A stretch of DNA of 64,000 nucleotides from Panulirus ornatus (GCF_036320965.1 NC_092287.1:3526297-3590296); one strand, 5' to 3'; shown: positions 1 through 14,123, numbered from the stretch's first letter. The notes: a model not told the origin generated them from the letters alone. Program-made: numbers and translations.

Positions 1-2
1 CT

Positions 3-410
3 CATGTAATCCAAGAAGATGAAGCTGTTAACGAACAAGAAGCTGATGATAGTCATGAGGAAGACAATACAAATACATTTTTCTCAAATCATAACATTCA
101 GTTTTTATTTGAACAGTCTGTTGAGGAAAGTGATGGTGAAAGCCACAATGAAGAAGAAAGTAGTAATAATATGTTTGCTGTAGATTCAGTCCAGACAGTT
201 TTGAATATGGATGATAATGAAGAGAATGATGCAGATGATGATGAAGAAGATGAAGATGAACGATGGCATTCAGCTAGTGATGATATAAATGCCATCTGCT
301 GGGCTAACAATGATGCTTTGCCAATGCATGATGTAGAAGATATGGAAGATGATACTCCAGATATATTTGACTGGCACATTATAACATCTGAAAGCCTTCT
401 AGATGACTGA
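3..410 (+). CDS. C-terminal coding exon of an acidic protein (partial, runs off the left edge)
   Basis: The frame is open from the first full codon of the window to a TGA at 408-410, so this is the 3' end of a longer coding region that begins upstream; the first ATG at 171 is not likely to be the true start. About 135 residues are visible. They are strongly acidic, with runs such as DADDDEEDEDE, and there are no low-complexity DNA repeats behind them. The last 35 residues are less biased (WHSASDDINAICWANND, then DIFDWHIITSESLLDD at the end), which suggests a conserved tail. I do not recognise the family. No membrane segment or catalytic motif is visible. An AATAAA lies 18 bases after the stop and another near 901. 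Confidence is high that it is coding and low for any function. Confidence 0.65.
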   Translation, partial: HVIQEDEAVNEQEADDSHEEDNTNTFFSNHNIQFLFEQSVEESDGESHNEEESSNNMFAVDSVQTVLNMDDNEENDADDDEEDEDERWHSASDDINAICWANNDALPMHDVEDMEDDTPDIFDWHIITSESLLDD

Positions 411-427
411 AGTGTTGTGTGAACAAA

Positions 428-906
428 AATAAAAAATGACCCTCATTACTTAAATACTTGGTCATCTGTTCTTGTATATAGATGCCTCAGGCTAGTCCAT
501 GGAGAGAAATTAATTGTCCCATAATTCTTAAAAGCATTGTTTTAAGGCAAGCTAAGTTTTTTCCATTTTTTTTTCTTTTCTTTTAAAACTTTAGCCACAA
601 CAGGCAAAGTTAGTCTTGGTGATTGGTACTCAATTCATGGATATTTCATTTGTGTTAGTGGCTGTGAAGTTTTTAGCAAATATATTGTTGCCAGTGGTAG
701 TGTTGTTGTTGAAAAATTATTGAAAATACATGTTTTGTGAATTTGGTTATGCAATTTTGCTAAACATTTTTGTAATGATAAATGTGACAGTATGATAGTG
801 AAATATTCAGATACATGATGAAATCAAGAAAATTGAGCTGTGCTCATTATCTTGAGTATGGACAAGATGATTACAGCTTGATTTTTTAAAATTAGATGAA
901 AATAAA
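428..906 (+). terminator. Candidate 3' UTR with polyadenylation signals
   Basis: AATAAA hexamers occur at 428-433 and 901-906 downstream of the stop at 408-410. The second, followed by an A-rich stretch, would give a 3' UTR of about 500 bases. Which one is used cannot be told from sequence. Confidence 0.4.
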
Positions 907-910
907 AAAA

Positions 911-2225
911 AACTTTTCATCAGCTGTTACAGCTTTTGTGAAAAGAAAACAGGCAATGATAATTTTGTAATTTACTAAGGGTTTTAGTGAGGGAGTTATG
1001 ATTGCCAGTATTGCACAAGAAGGTACAAGTGCCTAGGTAATTGATGGCTGTGGTGTTTTTCATGTTTGATAGAAAAGAAAAATGGAAAACAAATGTGCAC
1101 ACTAAGGAAAAATTAAAGGCATACTTACATGATAACTGAAAAACAGGAATAACTTATTATGGTCCATACGCAGAGCAGGAAAACCATTCAAAATTTGTTT
1201 TATGTACAGTTAATGGCTGTATTACTTGTGATGAATCAGAATGAGTAATTGGTATTACGATTATGCTTGTAAATGTAGATATTGCTAAATGGTCTGTATG
1301 TGATGATTTATATGACAAGGCATGAACCTGATGTACAACATTTGAAACTGAGAATTCTTAAATATAGATCTATAACTCTGTTAGTATTTTTTGCTGTATC
1401 ATGAACTTGTGTTGTATACGTCAGTGTTGAAATTAAGTGCATGTATGTATACGAAGAATGTTATTCTTCCGTGAATGGTGCCTTACATGTAATATGTAAA
1501 TACATGTAAAATAGTGGTATTATATATATTAATAGTAGTACCTAGGCTTAATGTATGTACAGGCAATTTGTTTTCTAACCTTCATACCATTTTGTCAATA
1601 CTATTCTATTGTTTTTATCATTGGTGTCATTAGCCTTTTTAAGTTTTATGTAATTACAATGTCTCTACAGTTTACATCTAGCAGCAAAATTCACGTAAGT
1701 GAATTTTGTAAAAGTGGGTTCATGATATATCATGAAATGATAAAAATCCATACATCAAATATATTAGGGACCAATCACTGGTCAACAAAGATTTTGTCCT
1801 ACGGAAAAAAATATATCTTTTTCTTTTCTATTTTTGCATGCTGAATTTAAGTTATGTCTTCAGAATTTTTCTAGCACCAATAGTTTTTTGTTCCAGCATA
1901 CTCGCATATCATTACATACAGTATACATGTATCAGTGCTCTGTGGAGCTCTTGAAACAAGAAATATAACAAACAGCTATTTTCATTGTTTGTGAAGTGCA
2001 ATAGCTTTTTTTATGAAAGCACAAGCCTAGATAAATGAGTCACCAGGGGCCTGCAGAAACTCAACTGGAAATGTTGGGACATTCAAACAATACCCACTCC
2101 TGAGTAACAGTTCTTTGTCAGTTGTAGGCTAGAACTCGATGTGTAAACAGTGTCTTTTCCACTCTGTTGACAGATTGTGCTTTTGTGTAATCAAGTGTTG
2201 TGTTTATACCTCATCCACCATTATA
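911..2225. other. AT-rich stretch without a recognisable gene
   Basis: No spliced or unspliced coding region with biased composition is seen. The longest open frame (1551-1844) is AT-driven and resembles nothing known to me. A small hairpin with 10-bp arms (1685-1694 and 1699-1708, loop of 4) is present. Confidence 0.5.
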
Positions 2226-3420
2226 ATGCCGAGAAACTGTGTAAATAGTCCAAATTCTTTCTACTACATTTGCGGTTAATTGACATTCATATTGCAAAAA
2301 TGTTCTTTCACACCTCTCATTAAGTAATGCTATGAGCATTACTTTGGTTGTAAAGTGGGTGACCAGGATAAAAGTTGGGACCTCTCATATTTGTTGTCAT
2401 GTGTCAAGCTCCTCACCATATGCCTTTTGCCAATCCTATGGTTTGGAGAGAACCCAAAGATCACACTTCAGATTGCTGCTTCTGCCAGACAAATATAAAT
2501 GGTATAACATCAAAATCCAAGCCTACTGTTAAATATCCTAATTTACCATCTGCTATGAGGTCAGTACCTCACAGTTAGGAATTACCTGAGCCAAAGCCTC
2601 CAAGAAGCATGACAGTGAGTGACAATGAGTCTGGTGGTGAGAAAGTAGACCAAGTAAAGGACAATATGGATCCAGCATTTGAAGCACGCTGTTCTTCAAG
2701 TGAACCACATTTGCTGAGTCGAGATCTTATTGATCCCGTCTGTGATTTAAATTTGTATAAGAAACAAGCCAAACTTTTGGGTTCTGGGTTAAAGGTCTGG
2801 AATCTTCAGAATGAAACTAAAGTTTATTTTTATCGTGATCGCCATGCCGTTTTCAAAGAATTTCTCTCCCTTGAAGATGGTCTGGTGTTTTACAGTGATG
2901 TTTGTTCTGTTATGGGGGCACTTGGCCACAAATATAATAATGAGTGGCACTTGCTTAATGACTCATCAAAAGTAAACTTGAAAGTGGTTCTACTCCACAA
3001 TGGAAATAAGTTCTTCCATGTTCCTGTGGCTCATGCAGCTAACATGAAGGAATTGTATGATAACATGAAGCTTCTTTTGGGAAAAATGAAGCATGGGGAC
3101 TTTTAAGTGGAATGTATGTGGTGACCCAAAGGTTGTGGCACTTTTATGCAGAATCCAACTTGGTTTTACGAAGTTATGTTTTTTCCTCTGTGAGTGGGAC
3201 AGCTGGGACAAGAAAAATCATTATGTAAAGAAAGTGTGGCCAAAATGAATATCACTGACTCTGTTGAAGAGTGTCATCAATCCTCTTGTTGATTAAGCTC
3301 AGGTTGATGAAGAACTTCATCAAAGCTGTTGATAAAACTGGCCGTGAATTCGCATATTTGAAGAATAAATTACCCAGAATCAGTGATGCACATTTTGATG
3401 TATCTGCATGGAGCTATTGA
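2226..3420 (+). pseudogene. Broken copy of a multi-copy arthropod/cnidarian family (WREP...DH..DC.FC motif)
   Basis: Conceptual translation in shifting frames gives, in order: an N-terminus MPRNCVNSPNSFYYICG from the ATG at 2226; YFGCKVGDQDKSW (about 2341-2378); MPFANPMVWREPKDH then DCCFC (about 2418-2487); YPNLPSAMRSVPHS; an LLGSGLKVWNLQ segment; a GLVFYSDVCSVMGALGHKY segment; LHNGNKFFHVPVAHAANMKE; then after a frame change WNVCGDPKVVALLCRIQLG and FLCEWDSWDKKNHYVKK; and finally LRLMKNFIKAVDKTG up to 3420. From memory, this order matches a large family of unnamed proteins found in many copies in decapods, hemipterans and Hydra. The copy is dead: TAA near 2277, TAG at 2576-2578, at least four frameshifts, and loss of the C-terminal part. 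The longest surviving frame is 2609-3106. It has no introns, consistent with a retro- or transposon-borne copy. Function is unknown to me. Confidence 0.75.
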
Positions 3421-6400
3421 GGAGAAATTCCTGCCTGGCTCCTCCCCCATGTACATGTTTTTGAATGTGATAATACAAGGAGGGAAGGCTTTTCTTCCCC
3501 ACACTCCCACTCCAAGCCTTCACCTCTTACAACATATGAGGTATGTATGTACTCCCAGAGATAAAGAAAATTTGTGATTTAGGATGAAGAAATGTTTGAA
3601 TTATATGTCTTCATGTGTATTGTGAGATATTGAGAATGTATCTGTTTTTAAATTGAATTCCAGCAACCTCCATGTATATGAGGCAGAAAGGATAAAATAA
3701 CTTGGCTATGGAGGGGAATTATTGTCTCTGTGTGGCTTGCTAATTTTAGCTGCAAAATTACAGAATCCATTTACCTTTTTACTTCATGGTTTTCCATATT
3801 CCTTGAGGAATATAGGTTTCCTATTACCACAATTTTGTTTTTGGATTTTTTTCATTTATATTGCAGATTATTTGCTTTTTGTCAGGTTTACCTATGTACA
3901 TCATGACAGCTTTCTTGTATATTTTGTTTGATTTTGCAAAATTCTGTTCTCAGTTATGACTGAAATAAGAACTTGGTTAAAAAGTTAGATATACTCAAGA
4001 ATACGTATGTGAGTAGAAGAGATGGTCAACAGTTATTATAAAAAAAAATAAAAATTATTTGATAGGCATGCAAATGAAAGACTTGGATGTAAATGTGCTG
4101 AGGGGGCAGTACATTCACCCTTGCCTCCTATGGAGGCAAGTGAAGATTTGTATAGTGTTTTGAAAAAGAGAAGACAATGTCAGGGAGAAGAGAGTGGTGA
4201 GATTGAGCTATGTTTTTAATTTGCAGATACATGCAGTACATGATTTTGGATTTTGTTGTTTACTGTTAAATGGCAGTAAGCCAGAATCAAAATACATGAA
4301 AAGAAGATATAGGATACATAGCTTTTAGGCTGCATGAATGAGAGATAAAAGTGAATGTTAGATATGGGATTTCATTTGAAAATTTCGTTGGTAATAAAGT
4401 ATGTGCATCATAAACTGTGCATGTTGCATATACTATCACCTTGAGGATCTCCATAAATGCATGTATTAAGGTAACAAAGAGAGCAGGGTAGACAAAAGTA
4501 TTAATTACTGTACATGTTTTGGGTAAAAAGTAATGTTAAGATAGTGTGCAGGATGTTAATTCTGAGTTTATGAGATGTGAACACATCGTCATATGCCTTT
4601 TAATTTACATTGTTTTGAACTAGAAGAAATAGTAGAAGTGCAAAATTAGAGAAGCTTAGAATAAAGAGTTTGAAATATTAGAAGGTACTGTTGACATGAG
4701 ATGATTTGGAGACGGTGAAAGACTGCATTAACGGAAGTTGCCACAGCGTTGTGTGTTAAGTGTATGAATGGGTCATAGTAAAAGGAACAGCAAGAATTGA
4801 AATGATAATCAAAGGAAGTTGGTTGATGAGAAGAATTCAGAAAGAAAAACTGAACCTCCCAGGAAATAGCAATAAAAGCAGAATAAAATATAGTCTTAAA
4901 GAAATTGAAAATATGGTAATGGGTAGAGATGGTGAGTGAGTTTTTAGACAGGGAATATGTGACCATCTAAGATTATAAAGCTGTTTTAGAGGGAGAAGAT
5001 ATAGAAGGGAAGTGTGCAATAAGGGCAAAAATATATAATGCAAATTTTGATTTGTGACATGTTTTCATGAGATAAGAGAGTTCTGTAAAGAACTGATTAG
5101 GGTTGATGATATGAAAAATAGTTGTTATTGTAGGATTAGAGTTGAGCTGTATATACATTAGGTTCAGGGGAGAGGAAGGCATTACAAAAAAGGAACTAAG
5201 AACAGCAGTAATGCATTAGAAAATGGAAAACTGGGAATGTAGATGGGGTGGTGAGAGAGATGCCAAAAGTGGTGGTGAAGCTATTGGTGATTAGATTTGG
5301 AAAGTGTGTATTGCTAAATGAGAAAGTTATGTTCTTCATGAGTGGATGACATCAGTGATGAATGAACTGAACAAAGGTAAGAGGAATAAAAACCATAATA
5401 GTGCAGGGGAAAAAGACTCGGGTATAATTGTTAATTATTATACTTGGACCATGAATGATCATCAAAAGAGAATTAGTAAATCCTTTGCAGATAAAAAGCA
5501 GGATGTTTAAGAAGAGAAGAGGATATTTTCTGCAAGTATTATCAGCAAGGCAAGTAGCAGAGAAAAAAGACACAATAAAGGTGCTAGAAAGAAAAGAAGA
5601 ACTTATGAAGAATTTTAAGGAGTTAAAGGTAAAATAAAACCAGTGTAAAAAAGATATTTTAAAATACTATGTACATCAATATACATAACATACATAAGTT
5701 ACATGAAAAAAACAATATTGTACATTTTAAAGTTGTAGACAATGCAAGTAGGTAGACAAATTAGAGCAATTATATAAAGCACTCTCTTTACTGGTGCTAC
5801 CCTACAATATGGCTGTAATCCAATCTAAACTGAAGTCTGAAAACAGAAAAATCTAACTAGAATTAACAGGTTTTGGGATGTCTTATTTTAACATTTTGAC
5901 TTTTTATGTACTGGTAAGGCATGCAGCCAGATGAAAAAGAAACTTCTTTTAAGCCTTAAAATAATAAGTGTCAACAAGTGCCACATAAAAGTTCTTTAAA
6001 AATGCAGAGCATTGATATTGGGATTATATACTTAGTGATTACACTTGTGCCACTTGGCTGAATTTATTCCATCTCCATGTCATGTATATTAAATATCAAG
6101 AGGCAGAATTAAGAATAACATTTTACTGAATTACTCTGGTTGTAAACAAACTGCAAAAACCATCTCTTATTTGGCATATTCAACCAATAATAACATATTA
6201 ACTAGTTATATCATGGGAAATAAAAAGCTCTTAAAATGTGCACTTGTGATAAACCTGAAGTATTCCAAAAGGGTCAGTAATGTATGAGAACATGAGCAAT
6301 GATATTTGACACCTAAGAAATTATTGGAAACTAACATCTCTAAAGTACGAACTCATTCCGAGGATTATTACATTCCAGTTGCAATTCCAAAATATGGGTG

Positions 6401-7527
6401 CCTCTTAGTGTGGTATTATTTTGGGTTAAGATGATATCAAAAACCATTCCTTTGTTATGATCATATTTTCATGTTGATGCTGTGATTTCCATTACAGATT
6501 GCAAATCTTTCAGTTTAACTTCGATTCTCAATACACCAGCAAACAAGTACCTTACACTGCTGTTTATAATCCTATCTAGGTAAGTACTTTAATGAATTTC
6601 AACTCTGGCTAGATATTATCATCCTCCTACAGTAGGCCTTGCTTTCCAATTGCATGTAACGTAGCTAGCACAACTTTCTTCATAGGAATTTAAGTTTTGT
6701 GCCATTCACAACACTGTCTAAGACCACTGCATATAACTTGGCTGAATATATATTGATTACAGGTATAACCAATACAGTACATACTTTTATGAGCATGCTT
6801 GGAAAGTACTGAAAAATGTTACATTACCAAGAATGGATGAGTAAAGTTAGAATATGCAGCAATTACGAAAACCACTGAGGAAAAAATCTAGGATGAAATT
6901 ATTCATGCTGTAAAACACTTTTCTCTAACCACATTTCAATATCCTCATTTCTACTGTAAAACAATGATGATATCCCAAATGCCAAACTTAAGTGAACTTC
7001 AGACTAAACTGAAAATTCTATGATATGCTGCAATTGTTTATTCTACATGGTAAAGCTGGTGCCTGTAGCTATATGCATTAATATTTTGCCTAATGTTGCC
7101 AAAATAGCAGTGTATAACTATGGAAAATTTTACCGAAGTGAGGATATTAATATCCCCCTTGCTAACATGGGAAATGGCAAATATGTATGAAAAAAACTGA
7201 ACACCAATAAACCTAGTAAAATGATCAGTATTCAGTCACCTTGATATTTGTGTGAAAAAAAACAACAAATGAATTATCTAAAGGATGTTCATTGGTATAT
7301 CTTGACCTAACCCATAGAGGACTTTATCTGTAACTGGTAATTTAAACAAGCTGCTCAGTCATTTTTGGAAATTCAGTTTTATGGTTATAATAGAAGTTGT
7401 CAAAATAAGAAAAACCACCAAACGTCAATTCAGCTACATAAGTAAATTATTTCATAGTATTTTTCTATTCCTTTATTTTATAAATATTTATAAAAGAATT
7501 ATTATCATATAAGTTATCCCTAAAGCT
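3421..7527. other. Long AT-rich region, no gene seen
   Basis: About 4.1 kb of AT-rich DNA without a persuasive exon. Open frames here (for example 4646-4966 on the minus strand) have the composition of translated AT-rich noise. A perfect hairpin with 9-bp arms sits at 4120-4128/4132-4140. Confidence 0.5.
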
Positions 7528-7690
7528 GTGGGAGAAAGAATCTGATTCACTCCTGCTTGTCATAAAGGGCAACTAAGAGGGGCAGAAGTTGGGGGGCTAG
7601 AAATCCTTCCCTCCAGTATTAATTTTCTAAATGGAGGAACATGTGAAGGAGCCAAGAAAGATATTTTCCTCTGTTCTTGGCTTACCTCAC
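7528..7690 (+). repeat. Diverged copy of SINE-like repeat family A
   Basis: Shares with the copies near 9.7, 10.1, 15.1 and 61.0 kb an ordered set of blocks: a head around CTAGAAATCC-TTCCCTCC, then TTTTCTAAATGGAGGAACA, then an AAGTGAGGAT-like block and CTCTGTTCTTGG. It is the oldest-looking copy and keeps more of the 5' half than most others. Confidence 0.55.
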
Positions 7691-8987
7691 AGAGACAGGA
7701 AGAGGGACCCTAAACAGGTATTAAAAAATGAAAATATGAAACTAAGAATCACTCATAGACAGAAACTTTATGGATAGCTGAAAACTTGGACCAATGAGTG
7801 AGGACTTAGTCCAATGAGAGAAGAGCAGAGCATGTACTGCAGTTACTGAAGTTCTATCCACCAAGTTCTTGAGTAAACAAAAATGCTCATGAGTTCCTCT
7901 GTAACCAAATTGTTCATCTGAGGAAATTACTGACTTGCTAGTTAGTACCACATCTGTCAAAGGTTCCCTAATTAAAAATAATATCAAGTTATCAGAAGTA
8001 CACCAGATCAATAATCTTTAAGAACAAAAAGAAGCACTGCTTAAGTCATCAAAAGTATCAGAAGGATCATCAAGAGGAAAATTTACCAAAAAACTGGATA
8101 AGAGCTATTTCTTTGCCTGATTAAGCTGTTCCCTGATGTGTCACATATATATTTAATTGACACCTTTATCTTAGCTAAGTAACAGTGCAGTGACTGGCTC
8201 TTAACCTTTTATCTGTGCAATTTTTCAGAAAATACTCTTCCCTGTGAAAGGTCTAAAAAAAATTTATCCCTCCTGAATATGTTTAATATATCATTGAATA
8301 CCTAAAAAAGCTGTATGCTTTTCACAGTGAGTGTGTTGAATGGATGGGGAAGACAACAACTGAATTAGTTCCCTGTTTGAATGGAAGCAGAAGTAAACTT
8401 GCCTAACAGCAAACTAATTTTGAAAATCTCAAAAGCACAGTAAAGCAACGTGGGCAAAGTCACTTGGGGTTATTCTTCATATTTCACTGTACTTAAAGTG
8501 CAAGCTAAGGGTCGTCATATTGATGGAGATTGGCTCCTTCTGTGTTATTAAACATTTTTGGCCTACCATAATGCTCTGTTCCAAATGAAAAGTTCATTAA
8601 ATGTTACCTGTAACAGAAAATGGGAATATGTTTGACTTAAGTATTATATTGTAGGATTACTTTATAAAGGAATATTTGCAATCATAACATTCTTGAAAAT
8701 AACAGCAGTTAACATTTGTTAACACCTGATTGTGAGAATACATTTGTTAAGACAGCCTTACTATTTTGCTCACTACCTATTACATAATTTAGACACTGTC
8801 ATAACCTAATTTGCTTTTTTTCTTTCTTTTTAAGCCATCTGAGATGAACGTCATCTCTACTACCTAACAAAGTATCTCCTTTTTTTGCCGTTCATTTTTC
8901 ATGATAATAACACACCCAATAATCTATTTTTTTATAACATACAGTAACAACACTCTCTACCATATGATGAAATAAAAACAATAGTTA
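7691..8987. other. Downstream of NDUFAF4; probable 3' UTR and flank
   Basis: No coding exon recognised. Two tandem stop codons end NDUFAF4 at 8988. On the minus strand ATTAAA-type signals occur near 8152 and 8281 and an AATAAA near 7472, so the 3' UTR could extend 0.7-1.5 kb; no choice is supported. Confidence 0.35.
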
Positions 8988-9163
8988 TTAACTCTTTCCT
9001 TTACTTTTAGTTCTTTCTTCTTCACTATCATCTTGGGAAAGCTGTTTGAGAGAGTCTGGAGTAGTTGATGGTATAGTCTTCAGTGTGGATTGGGTAATCT
9101 TGGTAGTCTTGTAATCCTTTGGGGCTATCAAGACAAATGTGCGGAAATGTCGAAGGAGTTTTT
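8988..9163 (-). CDS. NDUFAF4: NDUFAF4 coding exon 5 and stop
   Basis: Acceptor TATTACAG. Encodes residues 158-215 (EKLLRHFRTFVLIAPKDYK, then a Ser/Thr/Lys-rich tail ending KSKGKS) and TAA at 8990-8988, followed at once by a second TAA. Confidence 0.87.
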
Positions 9164-12100
9164 CTGTAATACATCATCAAATAATTTATTTACTATTGCT
9201 GTTTTCTTCTTCACATCCGTCTGTCATAAATGTAATTATGAAAATGGATAATCGCAGTAAAAACTTCAAAGATCACAAGAATAAAAGTTATCTATCTATC
9301 TATTTATGTATCTACCTGTGAATTCTATTTCCAATGTCATGAGGTAATTCAGGTACCTACAGCCTCTCAATTTGAAATGGCCACCTAAATAGCATGGAAA
9401 AATTTTGTTTTTGCCAGGAAAAATTTTCAACTCAAACATAAAACAGTAATTTAAATAAGTGAAATTCAGATTAAATTACACACTTAAATCTAGTCCAAAT
9501 TACTGGGAGAGGAAAATTATGTTTGGAATCCTGGCTGCATTCATGTATGATGCCTTACTGTGCCACCACCTAAATTAAGTTCTAACAGGGCAGTGATTTT
9601 TTATGAAACATATTTATCATTTTTTTTCATATTTGCCGTTCCCAGCATTAGCAAGGTAGTGTCAAGAACAGAGAACTGAGCCTAAGAGGCAAAATCCTCA
9701 CTTGGCCCCCTTCTCCCTTCCTTCTTTTGGAAAAATAAAACCTGGAAGGAAAGATTCCCAGCCCCTGCTCCCAAACATTTTTCTTATCAATATCGAATTA
9801 CAGCAACAATAATGTACAAACTACCCTTTGTTTTCTCATTGATACTTCTAGGCGCTGCTTTTGGTACATTGCACATGACAACCAGAGTGCAAATGCAATC
9901 CACTGTTCATTTGTTCCTGTCGAGCTAGGGTGGTAGAGGCAACTGGGTATAAAACGATCAGTATTTCTAGATACACATTATCCCACACACTGTGCAGTCA
10001 CTGCATAAGTAAATGTTGCTATACTGCAACTCTGCAGCCTTCATTTGTATAATACCTGTAAATGTGTTTATACATATGAGTTTTTAAAGAAGCAGAATTT
10101 TTTTTATTTATTTTCCAAAAGAAGGAACAGAGAAGGGGGCCAGGTGAGGATATTCCCTCAAAGGCCCAGTCCTCTGTTCTTAACGCTACCTCGCTAACGC
10201 GGGAAATGGCGAATAGTATGAAGATGAAGAAGAAGAAGAAATTTCTGTATAAAAGATATGGCAAAAGTTAAGTTGCTTCGTGTATTTTCTAAGGCTAACT
10301 CTGTTAAAGTATATCAAAGTCAATCTCTGGGCCATATTTAAACTTAATGCCACTTTTCATTTCTGAATTATGGTGACAAAAGATAATATATGACAGACAG
10401 GTGAACACAAACTTAATCAAACACCCTGTTAGATATGGCATTAGTAACTAGCTTAAATTGCCTGTTCATGCCATCTCCCATTATCAAGTGGCATCCTTAC
10501 TGCTACAGAGTCGATCAAGTATCAGCCTTAATCAACTTCATGCATAGCATTCAGAATACACTGGTGCCTTGATCTTTCATACTGAGTTTTTAGTATTTGC
10601 ATCAAAACTAAATCTTAAATAATATGTTGAATGGAAACAATATAAATGCTCTGGGAGAAATCTGAGAATACAAGTGACTGAAAACCTTCATGTAACTGTT
10701 ATATAATGGACAGAATGTAATACTGGCAAATATAAACTTGTGCTTGAGATGCTAATCTTTATAAGTTTGCTTTGGAACATTTTTAAAGACTCATTTGCAT
10801 AACACATGCACCAACTGTACATACAAGGAAACTTCACTCTTTATGTTTTACAACGTGTTGCAATTAGTTTAACTATCGCTACTAGTAATAACAAACATTA
10901 TGATGGTAGAATATTTCGTGATCTTATCTGGTAATAAATATAGGAACATTGTGCAAAAAGACCTGTTATATGAGAGTAATACCATTATGAGGTGGATTTT
11001 AGATTTTGTAATATTAATAGAAAAAATTATCTCATACCTGTCAAAGCAGTGTCTAATTTGTATTCATAAGATATTTTCTTTGGAGTCCACACCTCAGGAT
11101 CCTGCTGATGCTTTGATACAACTTCCACAAAATCTCGTAAAGTAATCTTGCCATACGGTACAGACTAGAAGGAAAATATTAGCACTGTATTACAATAGAA
11201 ATGAGTAACCTAACTTGTATAAAGATTAGTCTAAATTTTAATGAGGACTTCATACGAGAGTTTATGCACAGTCTGATTATAATTTATATTATTTATTCTT
11301 AATAATGCCTATGAACTTCTGGTGCACCCAAATTAAGATCTATATTAAGCCTGACCATCAGTTTTATCCATAAGCTTTTGTTTATGAATTCTATCTTCAA
11401 ACTGTGTATGTATTTGATATATTGTATTTAGCTTTTATACAGCAAGCTGTCCCATGCAGAATTCCTATGATTATGACATATCTGATAGAGGTATATATAT
11501 TTTCCCCTGCTATAACACTCTCTTACTATTTTCTTCCACCTCACTTTTGGTTCTTTTGTATTTCCTTACAGTCATTCCACATAAAATATTTCTCATTCTT
11601 AAAAGATAAATAATTATTTGTTCTTCAAGTTCCATCCACCTAACCACACCATCCATTATCCTATCTGGTAATCCCTCATATTATAACTAATTTCACCTCC
11701 AGCTGGCTCATCAAATCACACTTGGTGTTTCTCTGGTTACTGCACCTCTTCCTTTCATCAGATGGTGCTTCATTTGAACTAAACTAAAGCCAGATAATTT
11801 CTATATGGGAGTAGGAAAAGGTAAATATATTTTTTATCTTATAGACTACCTGTTTTATCAATCTATGGTGCAATCACATCTGTTCTTATGCCATTTTGGC
11901 AAGGGAGATAGTGGGATGAATTTGAAAAAACTCCTCTTCAGTTTTCATTTGGTTTTCTTCTCTGCCTAAAATCATATGAATCTTTTTGTGTAGCACGTCT
12001 TCATTCAGAGGAAGTATGATTAGAATTCTTCTTCCCCTTATTGGTTTTTCTGGTTCTTGGCAAAATGTATATCTAAAAACTTGGGTTGATTTAACTTTCC

Positions 12101-12543
12101 TTCCATATTGTGTTGATGATACCATATATGTCTCTCCTGCAAATAGAGTTTTTTTTCTTATAATTCCACCCTGGACAATTCCAACTTTTCAGTCTTTCTT
12201 TGTCTGTTTCCTCCAATACCTTGCTAGTGCAGGAAATGGCGATCAAATATTATAATAATAATAATAATAATATATATTTATTTATTTATTATACTTTGTC
12301 GCTGTCTCCTGTGTTGGCGAGGCAGTGCAAGGAAACAGACAAGAGAATGGCCGAACCCACCTACATACACATCCACACATGCACATATACATACATATAC
12401 ATCTCAACATATACATATATATATACACACACAGACATATACATATATACACATTTACATAATTCATACTGTCTGCCCTTATTCATTCCTATTGCCACCC
12501 CTCCACACGAAATAACAAACCCCTTTCCCCGCATGTGCGCGAG

Positions 12544-12593
<50 letters not shown>

Positions 12594-13539
12594 TTATTAT
12601 TATTTTGCTTTGTCGCTGTCTCCCGTGTTTGCGAGGTAGCGCAAGGAAACAGACGAAAGAAATGGCCCAACCCACCCCCATACACATGTATATACATACA
12701 TGTCCCCACATGCAAATACACATACCCATACATCTCAATGTACACATATATATACACACACAGACATATACATATATACACATGCACACAATTCACACTG
12801 TCTGCCTTTATTCATTCACATCGCCACACATAGAATAACATCCCCCTTCCCCCTCATGTGTGCCGAGGTAGCACAAGGAAAAGACAACAAAGGCCCAATT
12901 CGTTCACACTCAGTCTCTAACTGTCATGCAATAATGCCCGAAACCACAGCTCCCTTTCCACATCCAGGCCCCAAAGAACTTTCCATGGTTTACCCCAGAT
13001 GCTTCACATGCCGATTCAATCCACTGACAACACGTCGACCCCAGTATACCACATCGATCCAATTCACTCTATTCCTTGCACGACTTTCACCCTCCTGCAT
13101 GTTCAGGCCCCGATCATTCAAAATCTTTTTCACTCCATCTTTCCACCTCCAATTTGGTCTCCCACTTCTCGTTCCCTCCACCTCCGACACATATATCCTC
13201 TTGGTCAATCTTTCCTCACTCATTCTCTCCATGTGCCCAAACCATTTCAAAACACCCTCTTCTGCTCTCTCAACCATGCTCTTCTTATTTCCACACGTCT
13301 CTCTTACCCTTACATTACTTACTCAATCAAACCACCTCACACCACATATTGTCCTCAAACATCTCATTTCCAGCACATCCACCCTCCTGCGCACAACTCT
13401 ATCCATAGCCCACGCCTTGCAACCATACAACACTGTTGGAACCACTATTCCTTCAAGCATAGCCATTTTTGCTTTCGGAGATAATGTTCTCGACTTCCAC
13501 ACATTCTTCAAGGCTCCCAGGATTTTCGCCCCCTCCCCC

Positions 13540-13593
<54 letters not shown>

Positions 13594-14051
13594 ATTGTCT
13601 CACCTTAGGTTCAAAATATCCAAATTCTGGATTTAAATGCACATTACGATCTACAGGTAGCGGCCGACTAGGATCTCCTTCAATTGGATTTTGTGGCTGT
13701 AAATTATGAAAAGACATTTAGAAACATATCTTTATAAGTTGCCATTCCTAAATATATTGTGCAACAACTGATTCATTAAGTGAAGTTCTTCAGCACTACT
13801 TTGAGCTTTTTGCTGAATCTTTAATACTAGTATAATGGAGGGAAAAAATAGAAGAGCAAGTATATTTCAGTCCAGAGTCTAGGACCCTCTTCAGCCATCT
13901 GAAATGAACAGACTGACAAGGCCTAAGGTTAAGTCATGTGACTGGCCATGAGGCTTGAAGGATAAGTCAAGGAGCCCAACCCTTGACCTAAGATACCTGG
14001 CATATGACTCACCACTGACATTTACCAGTGTGTTATTACACCTTTTGGATC

Positions 14052-14123
<72 letters not shown>

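Noticed and set aside
12200..13608. Plus-strand frames of 212 and 302 codons (and smaller ones)
   Set aside because: They are antisense to the LINE fragments, whose real coding strand is minus; the rest is translated TA and CA repeat.
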